NCBI GenBank assembly: GCA_001515265.1
Contig: LNDB01000001.1
Location: 1-64,000, forward strand
DNA length: 64,000 bases
Source of the DNA: Candidatus Dichloromethanomonas elyunquensis
GTDB taxonomy: Bacteria; Bacillota; Desulfitobacteriia; Desulfitobacteriales; Syntrophobotulaceae
Direction: 5' to 3'
The notes under the pieces were generated by a model, which saw only the letters and a program-made list of their open reading frames with translations, did not search any database and was not told where the DNA came from. Positions within the stretch are counted from its first letter, which is position 1; every line of letters begins with the position of its first letter. The position numbers and the translations under genes were made by a program. Positions 21,326-29,810 of this stretch are shown here, one piece after another.

Positions 21326-22726
21326 ATGAACAGATTAAAGGATATTATCCATTCTCTTCGAGAAGATTTAATTCAAGCTGTCCAAGACTGTGTCCGGATC
21401 AAAAGTATTTCGGGTGACCCGGAAGGAACAAAAAAGGTTCTGGAATTTTACCTTAATTTAGGACAGCAAATGGGTTTCAATATAAGCAACGCAGATGATT
21501 TGGGCGGGGTAATAGCATATGGCAGCGGAAAACGCACCTTCGGAATAATCGTTCACCTTGATACCGTTCCGGAAGGCAACGGTTGGCAGGTTCCTCCCTT
21601 TGAAGGCAGAATTCAGGATGGGAAAATTTATGGCCGGGGAGCCATAGATGATAAAGGTCCCGCCGTCTCAGCCCTCTATGCTTTAAAAGTATTTAAGGAC
21701 AGCGGAATGGAACCCGACTGTCAATTTCAAATTATCATCGGAATTGATGAGGAAAGCGTTTGGAATTCCACCCCAAAACTTCTGAAGGAGATTAAAGAGC
21801 CTGATTTTTCCTTTGTACCCGATTCGAAATTTCCTATTGTCATTGCCGAGAAAGGGTTGATCTGGTTAGAAATTCAAAAAAATCTGCCCGCGGAAACTTT
21901 ATCAAAAAAGAATGAAATCATCATTCAAAAGATGGAAGGAGGAGGGGAGTCCCTTAATATTGTCCCGGATACCTGTTATGCCATCCTCAAAACAGACTTC
22001 TCAGAAAGAAGTAAAGCTGGGGAAAAGCTGGAGCAATTTAAGAAAGAAACAGGATACGATATTACTCTAGACCAGAGTTCTCCTGATTTAAAACTGGTAT
22101 CCAAGGGAAGATCAGCCCATGCCTTTGTCTGCAATGAAGGGAAAAATGCCGTCTCCCAGCTCATTCTGTTCTTAAATCGCTTAGATATAAAAAAGAACCA
22201 AAAGGATTTTATACAAACCTATTGCCAACACCTTGCCATGGAATCTTACGGGGAATCCCTGGGACTTGCACTGGAAGATGACCTGACCGGAAAACTTACG
22301 GTGAATCCCGGATATATCCATATCGATGAGAAAAGTATTACTTTAAAAGCAGATATCCGTTTCCCCGCAAAGGAGCATCTTGATTCCGTCAAACGAAAGG
22401 TTGAAGAAGCTTTTGAAGTATTCGGGGGAAAACTTCGGATAATCGATTCCCTTAAATCTTTGAATTTCTCCGAAGATGACCCGAACATCCGCAAGCTGCT
22501 CCAGGTCTATAAAGACTATACCGGGGATACAGAGGCCAAACCTCTAGGCATGGAGGGAACTACCTTCTCCAAGGCTTTTCAGAATGCAGTCGCTTTTGGA
22601 CCTGCTTTTCCGGGAATGGCCAAAGTTGAGCATCAGCCGGATGAATATATAGAAGTCGAACATCTGCTCCGGTGTACGGAGATCTACGCCCTTGCTTTAG
22701 AGGCACTGTCTAAAAAAGATAAATAA
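21326..22726 (+). CDS. PepV/Sapep-like M20 metallodipeptidase
   Basis: 466 residues from the ATG at 21326 (GGAGG six bases upstream); 38 upstream codons are open but not supported. M20 metal ligands and catalytic residues are visible: HLDTVPEGNGW (first His/Asp), GRGAIDDKGP (bridging Asp and general base region), GIDEESVWNS (Glu pair), VPDSKFP, and a C-terminal His in AKVEHQPDEYIE. The lid domain is inserted at about 190-370. Members hydrolyse dipeptides, some of them Xaa-His, in the cytoplasm with Zn or Mn. It is probably a monocistronic housekeeping gene. Confidence 0.9.
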   Translation: MNRLKDIIHSLREDLIQAVQDCVRIKSISGDPEGTKKVLEFYLNLGQQMGFNISNADDLGGVIAYGSGKRTFGIIVHLDTVPEGNGWQVPPFEGRIQDGKIYGRGAIDDKGPAVSALYALKVFKDSGMEPDCQFQIIIGIDEESVWNSTPKLLKEIKEPDFSFVPDSKFPIVIAEKGLIWLEIQKNLPAETLSKKNEIIIQKMEGGGESLNIVPDTCYAILKTDFSERSKAGEKLEQFKKETGYDITLDQSSPDLKLVSKGRSAHAFVCNEGKNAVSQLILFLNRLDIKKNQKDFIQTYCQHLAMESYGESLGLALEDDLTGKLTVNPGYIHIDEKSITLKADIRFPAKEHLDSVKRKVEEAFEVFGGKLRIIDSLKSLNFSEDDPNIRKLLQVYKDYTGDTEAKPLGMEGTTFSKAFQNAVAFGPAFPGMAKVEHQPDEYIEVEHLLRCTEIYALALEALSKKDK

Positions 22727-22784
22727 CAACAGATTAATCAAACCTGCGATTCCTTGTCTCCTTTGAATTTAATTGAGAAATAAA

Positions 22785-23402
22785 TTACTGCTCGCTGATA
22801 ACTTGTCCTTGGGAGTTCAAGGTAACTTCACTGTAGGGAATGCTCATGCCGGTCTTCCTTATCGCGTCTTTAACTGCTCTCACGATTCCGCCGCAGCAGG
22901 GCACATCCATGCGGACCAGCTTCATAGTCTGAGGATGATTTTTTTCAAGAATCTCGGCTATCTTTTCGGCATAGTACTGATTGTCATCAAGTTTCGGGCA
23001 CCCGATTAATGTAATTCTACCTTTCATAAATTTCTCATGAAACGCGGCATGCGCATAAGCAGTACAATCTGCGGCTACCAGGATATCTGCTCCTCGCAAA
23101 TAGGAAACATGAGGGTTAATGAGGCTTAACTGAATCGGCCACTGCCTTAATTCAGATGGGAGCTCTGTCACAACCTGTTTTGATGCCAGTTCTTCATTGT
23201 AACCAGCAGCTTCCCGTTCAGTAATACGGATGGCATTTGTAGGACACTCCGGTAAACAGTTCCCTAATCCATCGCAATATTCGTCACTGACGAGAACTGC
23301 TTTCCCATTAATCAATTGCAGAGCCCCTTCATGACAAGCAATAACGCACAAGCCGCAGCCATCACATTTTTCCTGGTCTATTTCAACAATTTTTCTAATC
23401 AT
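22785..23402 (-). CDS. Ferredoxin-like 4Fe-4S protein with a cysteine-containing C-terminal domain
   Basis: 205 residues from the ATG at 23402 (AAGGTG six bases upstream). The N-terminus has one full cluster motif, CDGCGLCVIACHEG (C-x2-C-x2-C-x3-C). In the second, CDGLGNCLPECPTNAI, the second cysteine is replaced by Leu, so that site may bind a [3Fe-4S] cluster or none. The C-terminal part (about 90-200) carries AADCTAYAHAAFHEKF, TLIGCPKLDD and VPCCGGIVRAVKDAI, cysteine motifs common to a family of anaerobe ferredoxin-like proteins of unknown role. No redox partner is adjacent. Confidence 0.8.
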   Translation of the reverse strand: MIRKIVEIDQEKCDGCGLCVIACHEGALQLINGKAVLVSDEYCDGLGNCLPECPTNAIRITEREAAGYNEELASKQVVTELPSELRQWPIQLSLINPHVSYLRGADILVAADCTAYAHAAFHEKFMKGRITLIGCPKLDDNQYYAEKIAEILEKNHPQTMKLVRMDVPCCGGIVRAVKDAIRKTGMSIPYSEVTLNSQGQVISEQ

Positions 23403-23494
23403 TCTTATCACCTTTCCTAAATTATTCTTATTGACGGTTCTAGGATAATACATCGTACCCAAAATAAGCAGTAACCTATGTTACAAGCCATAAA

Positions 23495-23533
23495 ATAAAA
23501 AAACCGTGTCTACCAACTTGGAAAGACAGGTTT
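23495..23533 (-). terminator. Intrinsic terminator after the small membrane protein gene
   Basis: AGACAGGTTT (23524-23533) pairs with AAACCgTGTCT (23501-23511) across a 12-base loop, and on the minus strand the stem is followed by a T-rich tract (TTTTTTTATTTTA). Confidence 0.7.
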
Positions 23534-23574
23534 AAAGAGTTTTTTAAGCTAACGTTTCAGGTTAGACTTTTAGC

Positions 23575-23901
23575 TTAATAGTAAATGATAAATACGTAGG
23601 TTAAAGCGCATCCTAATAAAGACAATGCAAATCCTCCGTATCTGAATCCCGCTTTAATTAATGGAATCTTTTTTGGGTTTCTGGCAAGATATTCTTCATT
23701 CTCTTTGCGAAGTACCTCAAATAAAATACCGGGCTTTATAAAAGCAATTAAACCAATGATCACATAAGTCCCAAAACCCGCGTAGACAAAAATATCCAGA
23801 TTTACATTGCAGGCGATAATTGCAGCAATGATATAGGCAACAACCAAGACTCCGATGATTTTCTCAAATGTAGTCGTTGATTTGTCAGAAAAGAACTTCA
23901 T
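23575..23901 (-). CDS. Small membrane protein, function unknown
   Basis: 108 residues from the ATG at 23901, preceded by AAGGTGAGGG; a GTG 15 bases upstream lies inside that ribosome site and is unlikely. Three hydrophobic segments (about 18-37, 42-58 and 88-107) suggest three membrane helices, with a charged cytoplasmic loop (FEVLRKENEEYLARNPKK) between the second and third. A TATAAT element lies on the minus strand at 23941-23946. Family not recognised. Confidence 0.65.
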   Translation of the reverse strand: MKFFSDKSTTTFEKIIGVLVVAYIIAAIIACNVNLDIFVYAGFGTYVIIGLIAFIKPGILFEVLRKENEEYLARNPKKIPLIKAGFRYGGFALSLLGCALTYVFIIYY

Positions 23902-23987
23902 ATAACTTGCCCTCACCTTGAAAGATAATCTGCAACACCTATTATAATGGATATCGCATAAAATTGGTTCAGGTAAATTAAGTCATT

Positions 23988-25097
23988 TTAGGCAGAAGGG
24001 TAATTTGAAGAATAGTTTCCCAGCAATTTAAAATAGGTGCTGTCTTTTTTTATTTCATCGACTGCCTGCCTGATTTCTTTTCTCTCCAGATTTCCTTCAA
24101 AATCGATATAGAAAAGGTACTCCCAGGTCTTTCCCGTCATAGGACGCGATTCGATTTTCAGCATATTCAGCTCATTCTTGGCGAAATGACTCAGGATTCT
24201 ATGGAGTGAACCCGGTTCATGAGCAATCGCCAGGGCCATGCTTATTTTATTATTTTCCTTTTTTGCTTTAGGTTCTCTTCCAATGATGATAAACCGGGTA
24301 AAATTATCTTTATTATTGTTAATACCTTCTGCCAGAATGGTAAGTCCATAAAGTTCTGCAGCTCTTCTGCTGGCAATGGCTGCTTTGGTCAAAGTGCCGG
24401 AATCTGCAATAAGTTTGGCACTGACGGCAGTATTGCTGCAGGATACCGTATGCCACTGCGGATGGGATTTTAAATATCTGCTGCACTGCAGAAGGGCCTG
24501 GGGATGTGAATAAATTTCACGGATGTCTTCTAAGCGGGCGCCGTTTACCGCCAAAAGATTATTGTCGACTTGAACACATTTTTCGCCAATGATATAAAAA
24601 CCGAAGTGGCAGAGCAGATCATAAACATCCGAAATTCCGCCCGTATAGGAATTTTCCAGAGGCAGCACCCCATAATCAATTTCTTCCGCCTGCAAAGCTT
24701 TAAAAACATCTTCAAAATTACTATAGTGGCGGCTCTTGGCAGCCTCGCCGAAGAAGAGCCTAAGGGCCTGTTCGCTATAAGAACCGGGCAAACCTTGAAA
24801 ACCGATTACTTCAGGGTTTACAGGCTTCATATGTTTTTCTTGCAAGTCCTTGCTGATATCCATCAAAGCCGTTAAAAATGTTTTGGCATATTCATACAAT
24901 TCCGGAATCTCAACTTGTCCGGCCTTTTCCAACACTTTTCTTTCCCGGACTTCATCCAGGACCCCTAAGTCGTGCCTTGCTTTGTATTCAGCGATCTCCA
25001 ATGACTTTTTCATTCTTTCTTCAAAAAGCTGGAGCAATGCCGAATCGATTTCATCTATTTTATTACGGAGAATCTCCAAATGATTTAAATTTTCCAT
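23988..25097 (-). CDS. pheA: Bifunctional chorismate mutase / prephenate dehydratase (P-protein)
   Basis: 369 residues from the ATG at 25097, overlapping aroC by 13 bases, with AAGGATGG upstream. AroQ-type chorismate mutase covers about 1-90 (LRNKIDEIDSALLQLFEERM). Prephenate dehydratase covers about 105-285 (IGFQGLPGSYSEQAL, PLENSYTGGISDVYDLL, the catalytic NKDNFTRFIIIGR). An ACT regulatory domain follows (HEPGSLHRILSHF, LKIESRPM), the ESRP motif being part of the Phe-binding site, so feedback inhibition by Phe is likely. It makes phenylpyruvate and is the last gene of the aro operon. Confidence 0.95.
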   Translation of the reverse strand: MENLNHLEILRNKIDEIDSALLQLFEERMKKSLEIAEYKARHDLGVLDEVRERKVLEKAGQVEIPELYEYAKTFLTALMDISKDLQEKHMKPVNPEVIGFQGLPGSYSEQALRLFFGEAAKSRHYSNFEDVFKALQAEEIDYGVLPLENSYTGGISDVYDLLCHFGFYIIGEKCVQVDNNLLAVNGARLEDIREIYSHPQALLQCSRYLKSHPQWHTVSCSNTAVSAKLIADSGTLTKAAIASRRAAELYGLTILAEGINNNKDNFTRFIIIGREPKAKKENNKISMALAIAHEPGSLHRILSHFAKNELNMLKIESRPMTGKTWEYLFYIDFEGNLERKEIRQAVDEIKKDSTYFKLLGNYSSNYPSA

Positions 25098-26185
25098 GAT
25101 GAACCATCCTTTTCTATGATCATATCCAGCAGTGCTATGGCCGCAACAGCCTCCACAACCGGTACGGCGCGGGGGACGATGCACGGGTCATGCCTGCCCT
25201 GAATATGAATTTCTACTTCCTCCATCCTGACGATATCGACTGTTCTTTGTCCCCGGGCAATCGATGGGGTAGGTTTAAAGGCTGTCCGGAAAATAAGCGG
25301 CATCCCATTGGTTATGCCACCTTGAATTCCGCCGCAGTGATTGGTCATTGTCCTAACTTCACCATTCCCAAGCGTAAATTCATCATTGGCCTCAGACCCC
25401 CGCATTCCACTGACGGCAAAACCCGTTCCAAATTCCACACCTTTTACAGCTGGGATGGAAAAAAGGAGATGGGCTAATTTGCTTTCCACTGAATCAAAAA
25501 AGGGAGATCCTATTCCTGCCGGCAATCCGACAATGGCTGCTTCTACAATACCGCCCACAGAGTCCTGTTCCATTTTGGCCTGGAGAATGTGTTCCTGCAT
25601 AAGCTGTCCCTGCCCCTCGGAGATCACCGGAAAAGGCTTATCCGACATGGCCAGCAGTTTTTCCGGATCAGCGTTTACCGGATTAAACCGGGTATCCTCT
25701 ATGTTCCCGATACGTAAAATATGGCTTCCGATGACAATTCCTTTTTGGGAAAGAATCTGTTTTCCTATCGCTCCGGCCAGCACAAGCGGGGCTGTCAGCC
25801 TGCCGGAAAAATGCCCTCCCCCCCGGTAATCGTTAAAGCCGGCAAATTTGTTTCGCGCGGTAAAATCGGCATGTCCGGGCCGCATGATATCTTTTATTTC
25901 CTCATAATCCCTTGAATGCTGATCTTTATTCCAAATAAGAACACTCAGCGGAGCTCCGGTTGTCCGGTTATTTAGATATCCGCTCACAATTTCAAATGCA
26001 TCGTCTTCCTGTCTGGCCGTTGCCAGCTGGGATTTTCCCGGGGCCCTTCTTCCCAATTCTTTTTGAATATGATGCAAATCCAGTTCCAGTCCCGCCGGCA
26101 AGCCGTTGATCACTATTCCAATACATTTGCCATGGGATTCCCCGAATATAGACAGCTTCAGAAACTCCCCCCAGACTCCGCTCAT
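25085..26185 (-). CDS. aroC: Chorismate synthase
   Basis: 366 residues. FMN-dependent elimination of phosphate from EPSP to give chorismate. All three family signatures are visible: GESHGKCIGIVINGLPAG, the arginine/His block RPGHADFTARNKF with YRGGGHFSGRLTA, and NHCGGIQGGITNGMPL with GRHDPCIVPRAVPVVEA at the C-terminus. The start overlaps the aroA stop by four bases. Confidence 0.97.
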   Translation of the reverse strand: MSGVWGEFLKLSIFGESHGKCIGIVINGLPAGLELDLHHIQKELGRRAPGKSQLATARQEDDAFEIVSGYLNNRTTGAPLSVLIWNKDQHSRDYEEIKDIMRPGHADFTARNKFAGFNDYRGGGHFSGRLTAPLVLAGAIGKQILSQKGIVIGSHILRIGNIEDTRFNPVNADPEKLLAMSDKPFPVISEGQGQLMQEHILQAKMEQDSVGGIVEAAIVGLPAGIGSPFFDSVESKLAHLLFSIPAVKGVEFGTGFAVSGMRGSEANDEFTLGNGEVRTMTNHCGGIQGGITNGMPLIFRTAFKPTPSIARGQRTVDIVRMEEVEIHIQGRHDPCIVPRAVPVVEAVAAIALLDMIIEKDGSSWKI

Positions 26186-27465
26186 GCGTATTCCCCTCCC
26201 AATTTTATGAAATCCCTCCAGAAGTGAGGATACGATTTCTTGACTGCTTCAAATCCCGTAAGGACCACAGGCTGCCTGCATTTGATCGAAGCTACCGCCA
26301 AGGCCATGGCGATCCTGTGATCATTCCAGCTGTCGACTGTTCCTCCCTGAAGGCTCTCAACTCCTTCAATGAGAAGCCCTTCCTCCAGCTCCTGCACTTT
26401 TGCCCCGAGTTTGTTCAACTCCGTGGCTATTGCCTTAAGCCGGTCCGATTCCTTAATTCTCAACCTGCCCGCATTGATGATGCGGGTGGTTCCTCTACTG
26501 AGAGAAGCGAGGACGGCTAGGACGGGAACCAAATCAGGACATTGTCCGGCATCGATAACAGTGCCGTGGGTCAAAGCGGTTTGAATTCCCAATCCGCCAT
26601 GGATACTCTCAACTTGCCCGCCCATCTTTTTGATCATATTTAAGATCTCCCGGTCTCCTTGGAGAGAATAAGTATCCAGGTCCATGCAATTGATCTTTCC
26701 GCCTAAAGTTCCGGCAACCAGCCAAAATGCCGCCTGGGAATAGTCGCCTTCAATCCGGTAATTGCAGCTCCTATACTTTTGATTTCCTTTGATCAGAAAT
26801 TCTTTATATTCTTTATTTTCTACTTCAATGCCGAACTGTTTCTGTACGTCCAAAGTCAAATCGATATATCCTCTGGATTCCAGCTCTGTTGTGATCGTGA
26901 TAATTGAATCCCCATCCAGCATAGGGAGAAGAAACAAAAGTCCGGAGATAAACTGCGAACTCACGTTGCCTTTCAGTTTGTAATTTCCCGGTTTGAGTTT
27001 TCCCTTTATGGCAAGGGGAAGGTTCCCCCGGTCTGTATGGTATTCAATTCCCTGTTCTTCAAAAATTTGATAATACACATCCAAGGGACGCTCCGTCAAC
27101 TTTCCCTGACCTGTGAAGGTCACTTGATCTCCCGTTTTACAAGCCAAGGGAATAAGAAAACGGAGGGTGGATCCGGACTCACGGCAGTGGATGGTCCCCC
27201 CGGACATTTTGAGGCTAGAGGTTCCTTCAATCTTGAGGATACAGGGATTTTCGTCATCCTTGGCTTCCTCACAAAGACTCCTTGTTCCCATAGCGCTCAT
27301 TCCGTCTAAAGTAGCGGCAATGTCTTCGGAGAATATCACATTCTCAATTTGACTGATTCCCTCGGAGAGCCCGGCACATATTACAGCCCTGTGGCTGATA
27401 CTCTTGGAAGGAGGTATTTGAATCTGTCCTTCCAGCCGGCGCGGTTCTATCTTGATGCTCTTCAC
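26182..27465 (-). CDS. aroA: 3-phosphoshikimate 1-carboxyvinyltransferase (EPSP synthase)
   Basis: 427 residues from the GTG at 27465 (VKSIKIEPRRLEG), with AAGGAGG eight bases upstream; the frame is open to 27555 inside tyrA but that part is not homologous. Substrate-binding motifs: PPSKSISHRAVICAG, GESGSTLRF-like CRESGSTLRFLIP, SSQFISGLLFLLP, RLRIKESDRLKAIATEL and WNDHRIAMALAVA. The start is 13 bases after the tyrA stop. Confidence 0.96.
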   Translation of the reverse strand: MKSIKIEPRRLEGQIQIPPSKSISHRAVICAGLSEGISQIENVIFSEDIAATLDGMSAMGTRSLCEEAKDDENPCILKIEGTSSLKMSGGTIHCRESGSTLRFLIPLACKTGDQVTFTGQGKLTERPLDVYYQIFEEQGIEYHTDRGNLPLAIKGKLKPGNYKLKGNVSSQFISGLLFLLPMLDGDSIITITTELESRGYIDLTLDVQKQFGIEVENKEYKEFLIKGNQKYRSCNYRIEGDYSQAAFWLVAGTLGGKINCMDLDTYSLQGDREILNMIKKMGGQVESIHGGLGIQTALTHGTVIDAGQCPDLVPVLAVLASLSRGTTRIINAGRLRIKESDRLKAIATELNKLGAKVQELEEGLLIEGVESLQGGTVDSWNDHRIAMALAVASIKCRQPVVLTGFEAVKKSYPHFWRDFIKLGGEYA

Positions 27466-27478
27466 GCGATCGTCCTCC

Positions 27479-28333
27479 TTAAAGCTTTTCTCGGCCCCGG
27501 TTAGCCTTTTCCAAAAGTTCTGCCAAAGAAGTACTGTCCTCTTTCTGCAAGGCATTTTGAAATCTGGTTATATTATCCGCAAAAACCTTGATTTGTGTCA
27601 AAATATTTTCCTTATTTTCCAAAAGAAGTTCGCTCCATAGTGTTACATTCATTTTAGCCACCCGGGTGGCGTCTTTAAAGCTGCCCCCAATCAGACTTCC
27701 GATATTCTCAAATTCAGAACTGTTAATAAGGGCTGCGGCAATCAAGTGAGGCAATTGACTGGTTAAGGCGATAACCTGATCATGTTCCTCAGGATTCATA
27801 AGGATAGGTTCCCTGCAGCCAATCCCCCTGATCATCTTTTCAACGAGCAAGAGGCTTGATCGTTTATTCTCCGGGACAGGCGTCACAATATAGTTGGCAC
27901 CCATGAAAATATCCGAAGAAGCGTTGGCGAACCCGCTGCACTCTTTGCCTGCCAGCGGGTGTCCCCCTACAAAATCAAGGTCCTTTCGTATAAACTTCCG
28001 AATGTCATCAATTACTTTTTTCTTAATTCCGGCTGCATCCGTAAGGACAGAACCCGGTTTAAAATAGTCAAGGTTCTCTTGTATAAACCTGACTGTCAAT
28101 TCCGGATAGACGGAAATAATCACAAGGTCCGACCGTTTCAGTACAGAAGCTCCCTCGATATAACCGCCGTCAATTATCCCTCTGTTTTCGGCTTGGTCCA
28201 GAATATCCCTCTCGATATCAATGGCCCACAGTTTTTTGGGATTCATTTTTCGCAAAGCCGATGCGTACGATCCCCCGATGAGTCCGAGTCCCACAATTGT
28301 AATCTCTAGTCCTCTAAAATCCGCTTCTTCCAA
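27479..28333 (-). CDS. tyrA: Prephenate dehydrogenase
   Basis: 284 residues, TTG start at 28333 behind GGGGGTGGGG. Rossmann motif IVGLGLIGGSYASAL is at about 10-24. GGHPLAGKECSGFANAS carries the catalytic His region and DQVIALTSQLPHLIAAAL the helical C-domain His. NAD(P)-dependent oxidative decarboxylation of prephenate gives 4-hydroxyphenylpyruvate for tyrosine. No ACT domain is present, so feedback control may rest on the DAHP synthase and the leader attenuator. Confidence 0.95.
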   Translation of the reverse strand: MEEADFRGLEITIVGLGLIGGSYASALRKMNPKKLWAIDIERDILDQAENRGIIDGGYIEGASVLKRSDLVIISVYPELTVRFIQENLDYFKPGSVLTDAAGIKKKVIDDIRKFIRKDLDFVGGHPLAGKECSGFANASSDIFMGANYIVTPVPENKRSSLLLVEKMIRGIGCREPILMNPEEHDQVIALTSQLPHLIAAALINSSEFENIGSLIGGSFKDATRVAKMNVTLWSELLLENKENILTQIKVFADNITRFQNALQKEDSTSLAELLEKANRGREKL

Positions 28334-28380
28334 GACCCCACCCCCAAGTTACCATCTTTTCATGCTTAAGATCAATTTTT

Positions 28381-29397
28381 TTAAGCAATGATCTTACCTT
28401 GGATTTTGGCAAGTTCTTTTAAAGAATCCATAAGAATGCTGAATTTCTCCGGCTTCAACGATTGCTGTCCGTCACATTTGGCATTGGCCGGATCATTATG
28501 CACCTCGATCATGACGCCGTCCGCTCCCACGACCATCGCCGCTTTGGCCATAGGCTCAACCAGCCACCAAAGGCCGCCCGCATGACTGGGGTCGACGATC
28601 ACAGGCAAATGGCTTAACTTCTTAATTACAGGAATAGCACCAAGATCAAGCGTATTGCGGGTATACGTTTCAAACGTTCTGATTCCTCTTTCACAGAGAA
28701 TGACATTTTCGTTGCCCTGCGCGAGAATATATTCTGCCGCTAAAAGGAGTTCTTCGATTGTCGCCGACAAACCTCTTTTCAGAATGATAGGCGTACGGAC
28801 TTTACCGACTTCTTTTAAAAGTTCGAAATTCTGCATATTTCTAGCCCCGATCTGGATGATATCCACATCCTCGACAAACCTCTCCAGATGTTCCGTGGAC
28901 ATCAGTTCAGAGACGATAGGAAGACCGGTTTTCTCCCTGGCTATTTTCAGCAGTTCCAGTCCATCTTCCCTCATCCCCTGGAAACTGTACGGTGAAGATC
29001 TGGGTTTAAATGCCCCTCCTCTTAAGAAACCTGCCCCGGCGTTCTTGACATCTTCCGCGATGCTGGTAATCTGGTCCTGGCTTTCAACGGAACAGGGACC
29101 GGCGATGACTGCAAAGTCTTCTCCGCCGATCTTTCTGCCGCCGACTGTTACAACCGAGTCAGCCGGGCGAAAAAGCCGGTTGGCAATTTTATAGGGCTCT
29201 TGCACGTGAATCACTTTTTCCACACTTTCAACCGCCAGGATTCTGTCCGGATCTACCGTATTGGTATTTCCCACCAAGCCAAAAATATGATAGTTTATCC
29301 CTTGCGATTCATGGATTTCACATCCCCATTCCAATATTCTGTTTTTCATTTTCATGATTTCCTCCATGGGGGTTTTGGGCTTCATTACGATAATCAT
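28381..29397 (-). CDS. aroF: DAHP synthase (class I beta, with ferredoxin-like regulatory domain)
   Basis: 338 residues, entry enzyme of the shikimate pathway (PEP plus erythrose-4-phosphate). Residues 1 to about 70 form the ferredoxin-like regulatory domain (MIIVMKPKTPMEEIMKMKNR) that binds Phe/Tyr in this class. The TIM barrel follows with IAGPCSVES, RGGAFKPRSSPYSFQG, QIGARNMQNFELL, ILCERGIRTFE and the metal-binding VDPSHAGG. GGAGG lies seven bases before the ATG. It is the first structural gene after the aromatic leader peptide. Confidence 0.96.
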   Translation of the reverse strand: MIIVMKPKTPMEEIMKMKNRILEWGCEIHESQGINYHIFGLVGNTNTVDPDRILAVESVEKVIHVQEPYKIANRLFRPADSVVTVGGRKIGGEDFAVIAGPCSVESQDQITSIAEDVKNAGAGFLRGGAFKPRSSPYSFQGMREDGLELLKIAREKTGLPIVSELMSTEHLERFVEDVDIIQIGARNMQNFELLKEVGKVRTPIILKRGLSATIEELLLAAEYILAQGNENVILCERGIRTFETYTRNTLDLGAIPVIKKLSHLPVIVDPSHAGGLWWLVEPMAKAAMVVGADGVMIEVHNDPANAKCDGQQSLKPEKFSILMDSLKELAKIQGKIIA

Positions 29398-29446
29398 TGT
29401 GATACCTCCAAATAATTATTCAGGTTTTCCAGTAGCTGCTGCATAT

Positions 29447-29483
29447 AACAATAAAAGAAGACTCATTTTCTAATGAGCCTTCT
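29447..29483 (-). terminator. Attenuator terminator in the aro leader
   Basis: On the minus strand AGAAGGCUCAUU-AGAA-AAUGAGUCUUCU forms a 12-bp stem with one G-U pair and a four-base loop (arms 29472-29483 and 29456-29467), followed by UUUAUUGUU. It lies about 35 bases after the leader peptide stop and 50 bases before aroF, so it must be read through for aro expression. Confidence 0.9.
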
Positions 29484-29518
29484 AAACAGTAACGGTAAAC
29501 GATTTGTATTGGATTTAA

Positions 29519-29686
29519 TCAGGCTGCCTGGTAAATCCCCTTCGATTGCTCATTAGATAAGAGTATTAGTTTGTAAAACAACCAAAAATAGCCGGTGGTA
29601 AAATAAAAACCAACATACCACAGACTAAAATAAGTAAAGTAAAAATTATTGAATTGTTTCACAGAACTCTTACCTGACATTCCCAT
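29519..29686 (-). CDS. Aromatic-rich leader peptide of the aro operon (55 aa)
   Basis: ATG at 29686, stop TGA at 29519-29521, with GGGAG six bases upstream. Residues 12-38 contain 16 aromatic residues out of 27: eight Phe, six Tyr and two Trp (for example FNNFYFTYFSLWYVGFYF). The ORF lies between a strong promoter and an intrinsic terminator, directly upstream of DAHP synthase. That is the arrangement of a ribosome-stalling attenuator leader (like pheL or trpL), in which lack of charged aromatic tRNAs stalls translation. A small membrane protein is the alternative, but the placement and the antiterminator inside the coding sequence argue for a leader. Confidence 0.85.
   Translation of the reverse strand: MGMSGKSSVKQFNNFYFTYFSLWYVGFYFTTGYFWLFYKLILLSNEQSKGIYQAA
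29548..29557 (-). promoter_or_regulatory. Antiterminator segment inside the aro leader ORF
   Basis: UCUAAUGAGC (minus strand, leader codons 43-46) is the exact complement of GCUCAUUAGA, which forms the inner part of the terminator's 5' arm (29469-29478). Pairing of these two ten-base segments would stop the terminator from folding. A ribosome stalled on the aromatic codons 12-38 leaves this segment free; a ribosome that reaches the stop codon covers or has just passed it. Confidence 0.8.
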
Positions 29687-29729
29687 TGTACTCTCCCGAT
29701 GCGATTATTCGGAACCCTAATTTTTGTTC

Positions 29730-29759
29730 ATTATACTCGAAGGATTGTCGTATTGTCAA
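29730..29759 (-). promoter_or_regulatory. Promoter of the aro operon
   Basis: Perfect -35 TTGACA (29754-29759), an 18-base spacer and perfect -10 TATAAT (29730-29735) on the minus strand. The start site near 29723 gives a leader transcript of about 325 bases before aroF. Confidence 0.9.
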
Positions 29760-29810
29760 TTACAAATTATATAACAGTATATAATATTTTCATCATTGAA
29801 ATGTTACATG

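Noticed and set aside
23549-23568. CTAAC...GTTAG hairpin after the small membrane protein gene
   Set aside because: Only five base pairs and no T-tract; the better terminator lies at 23495-23533.
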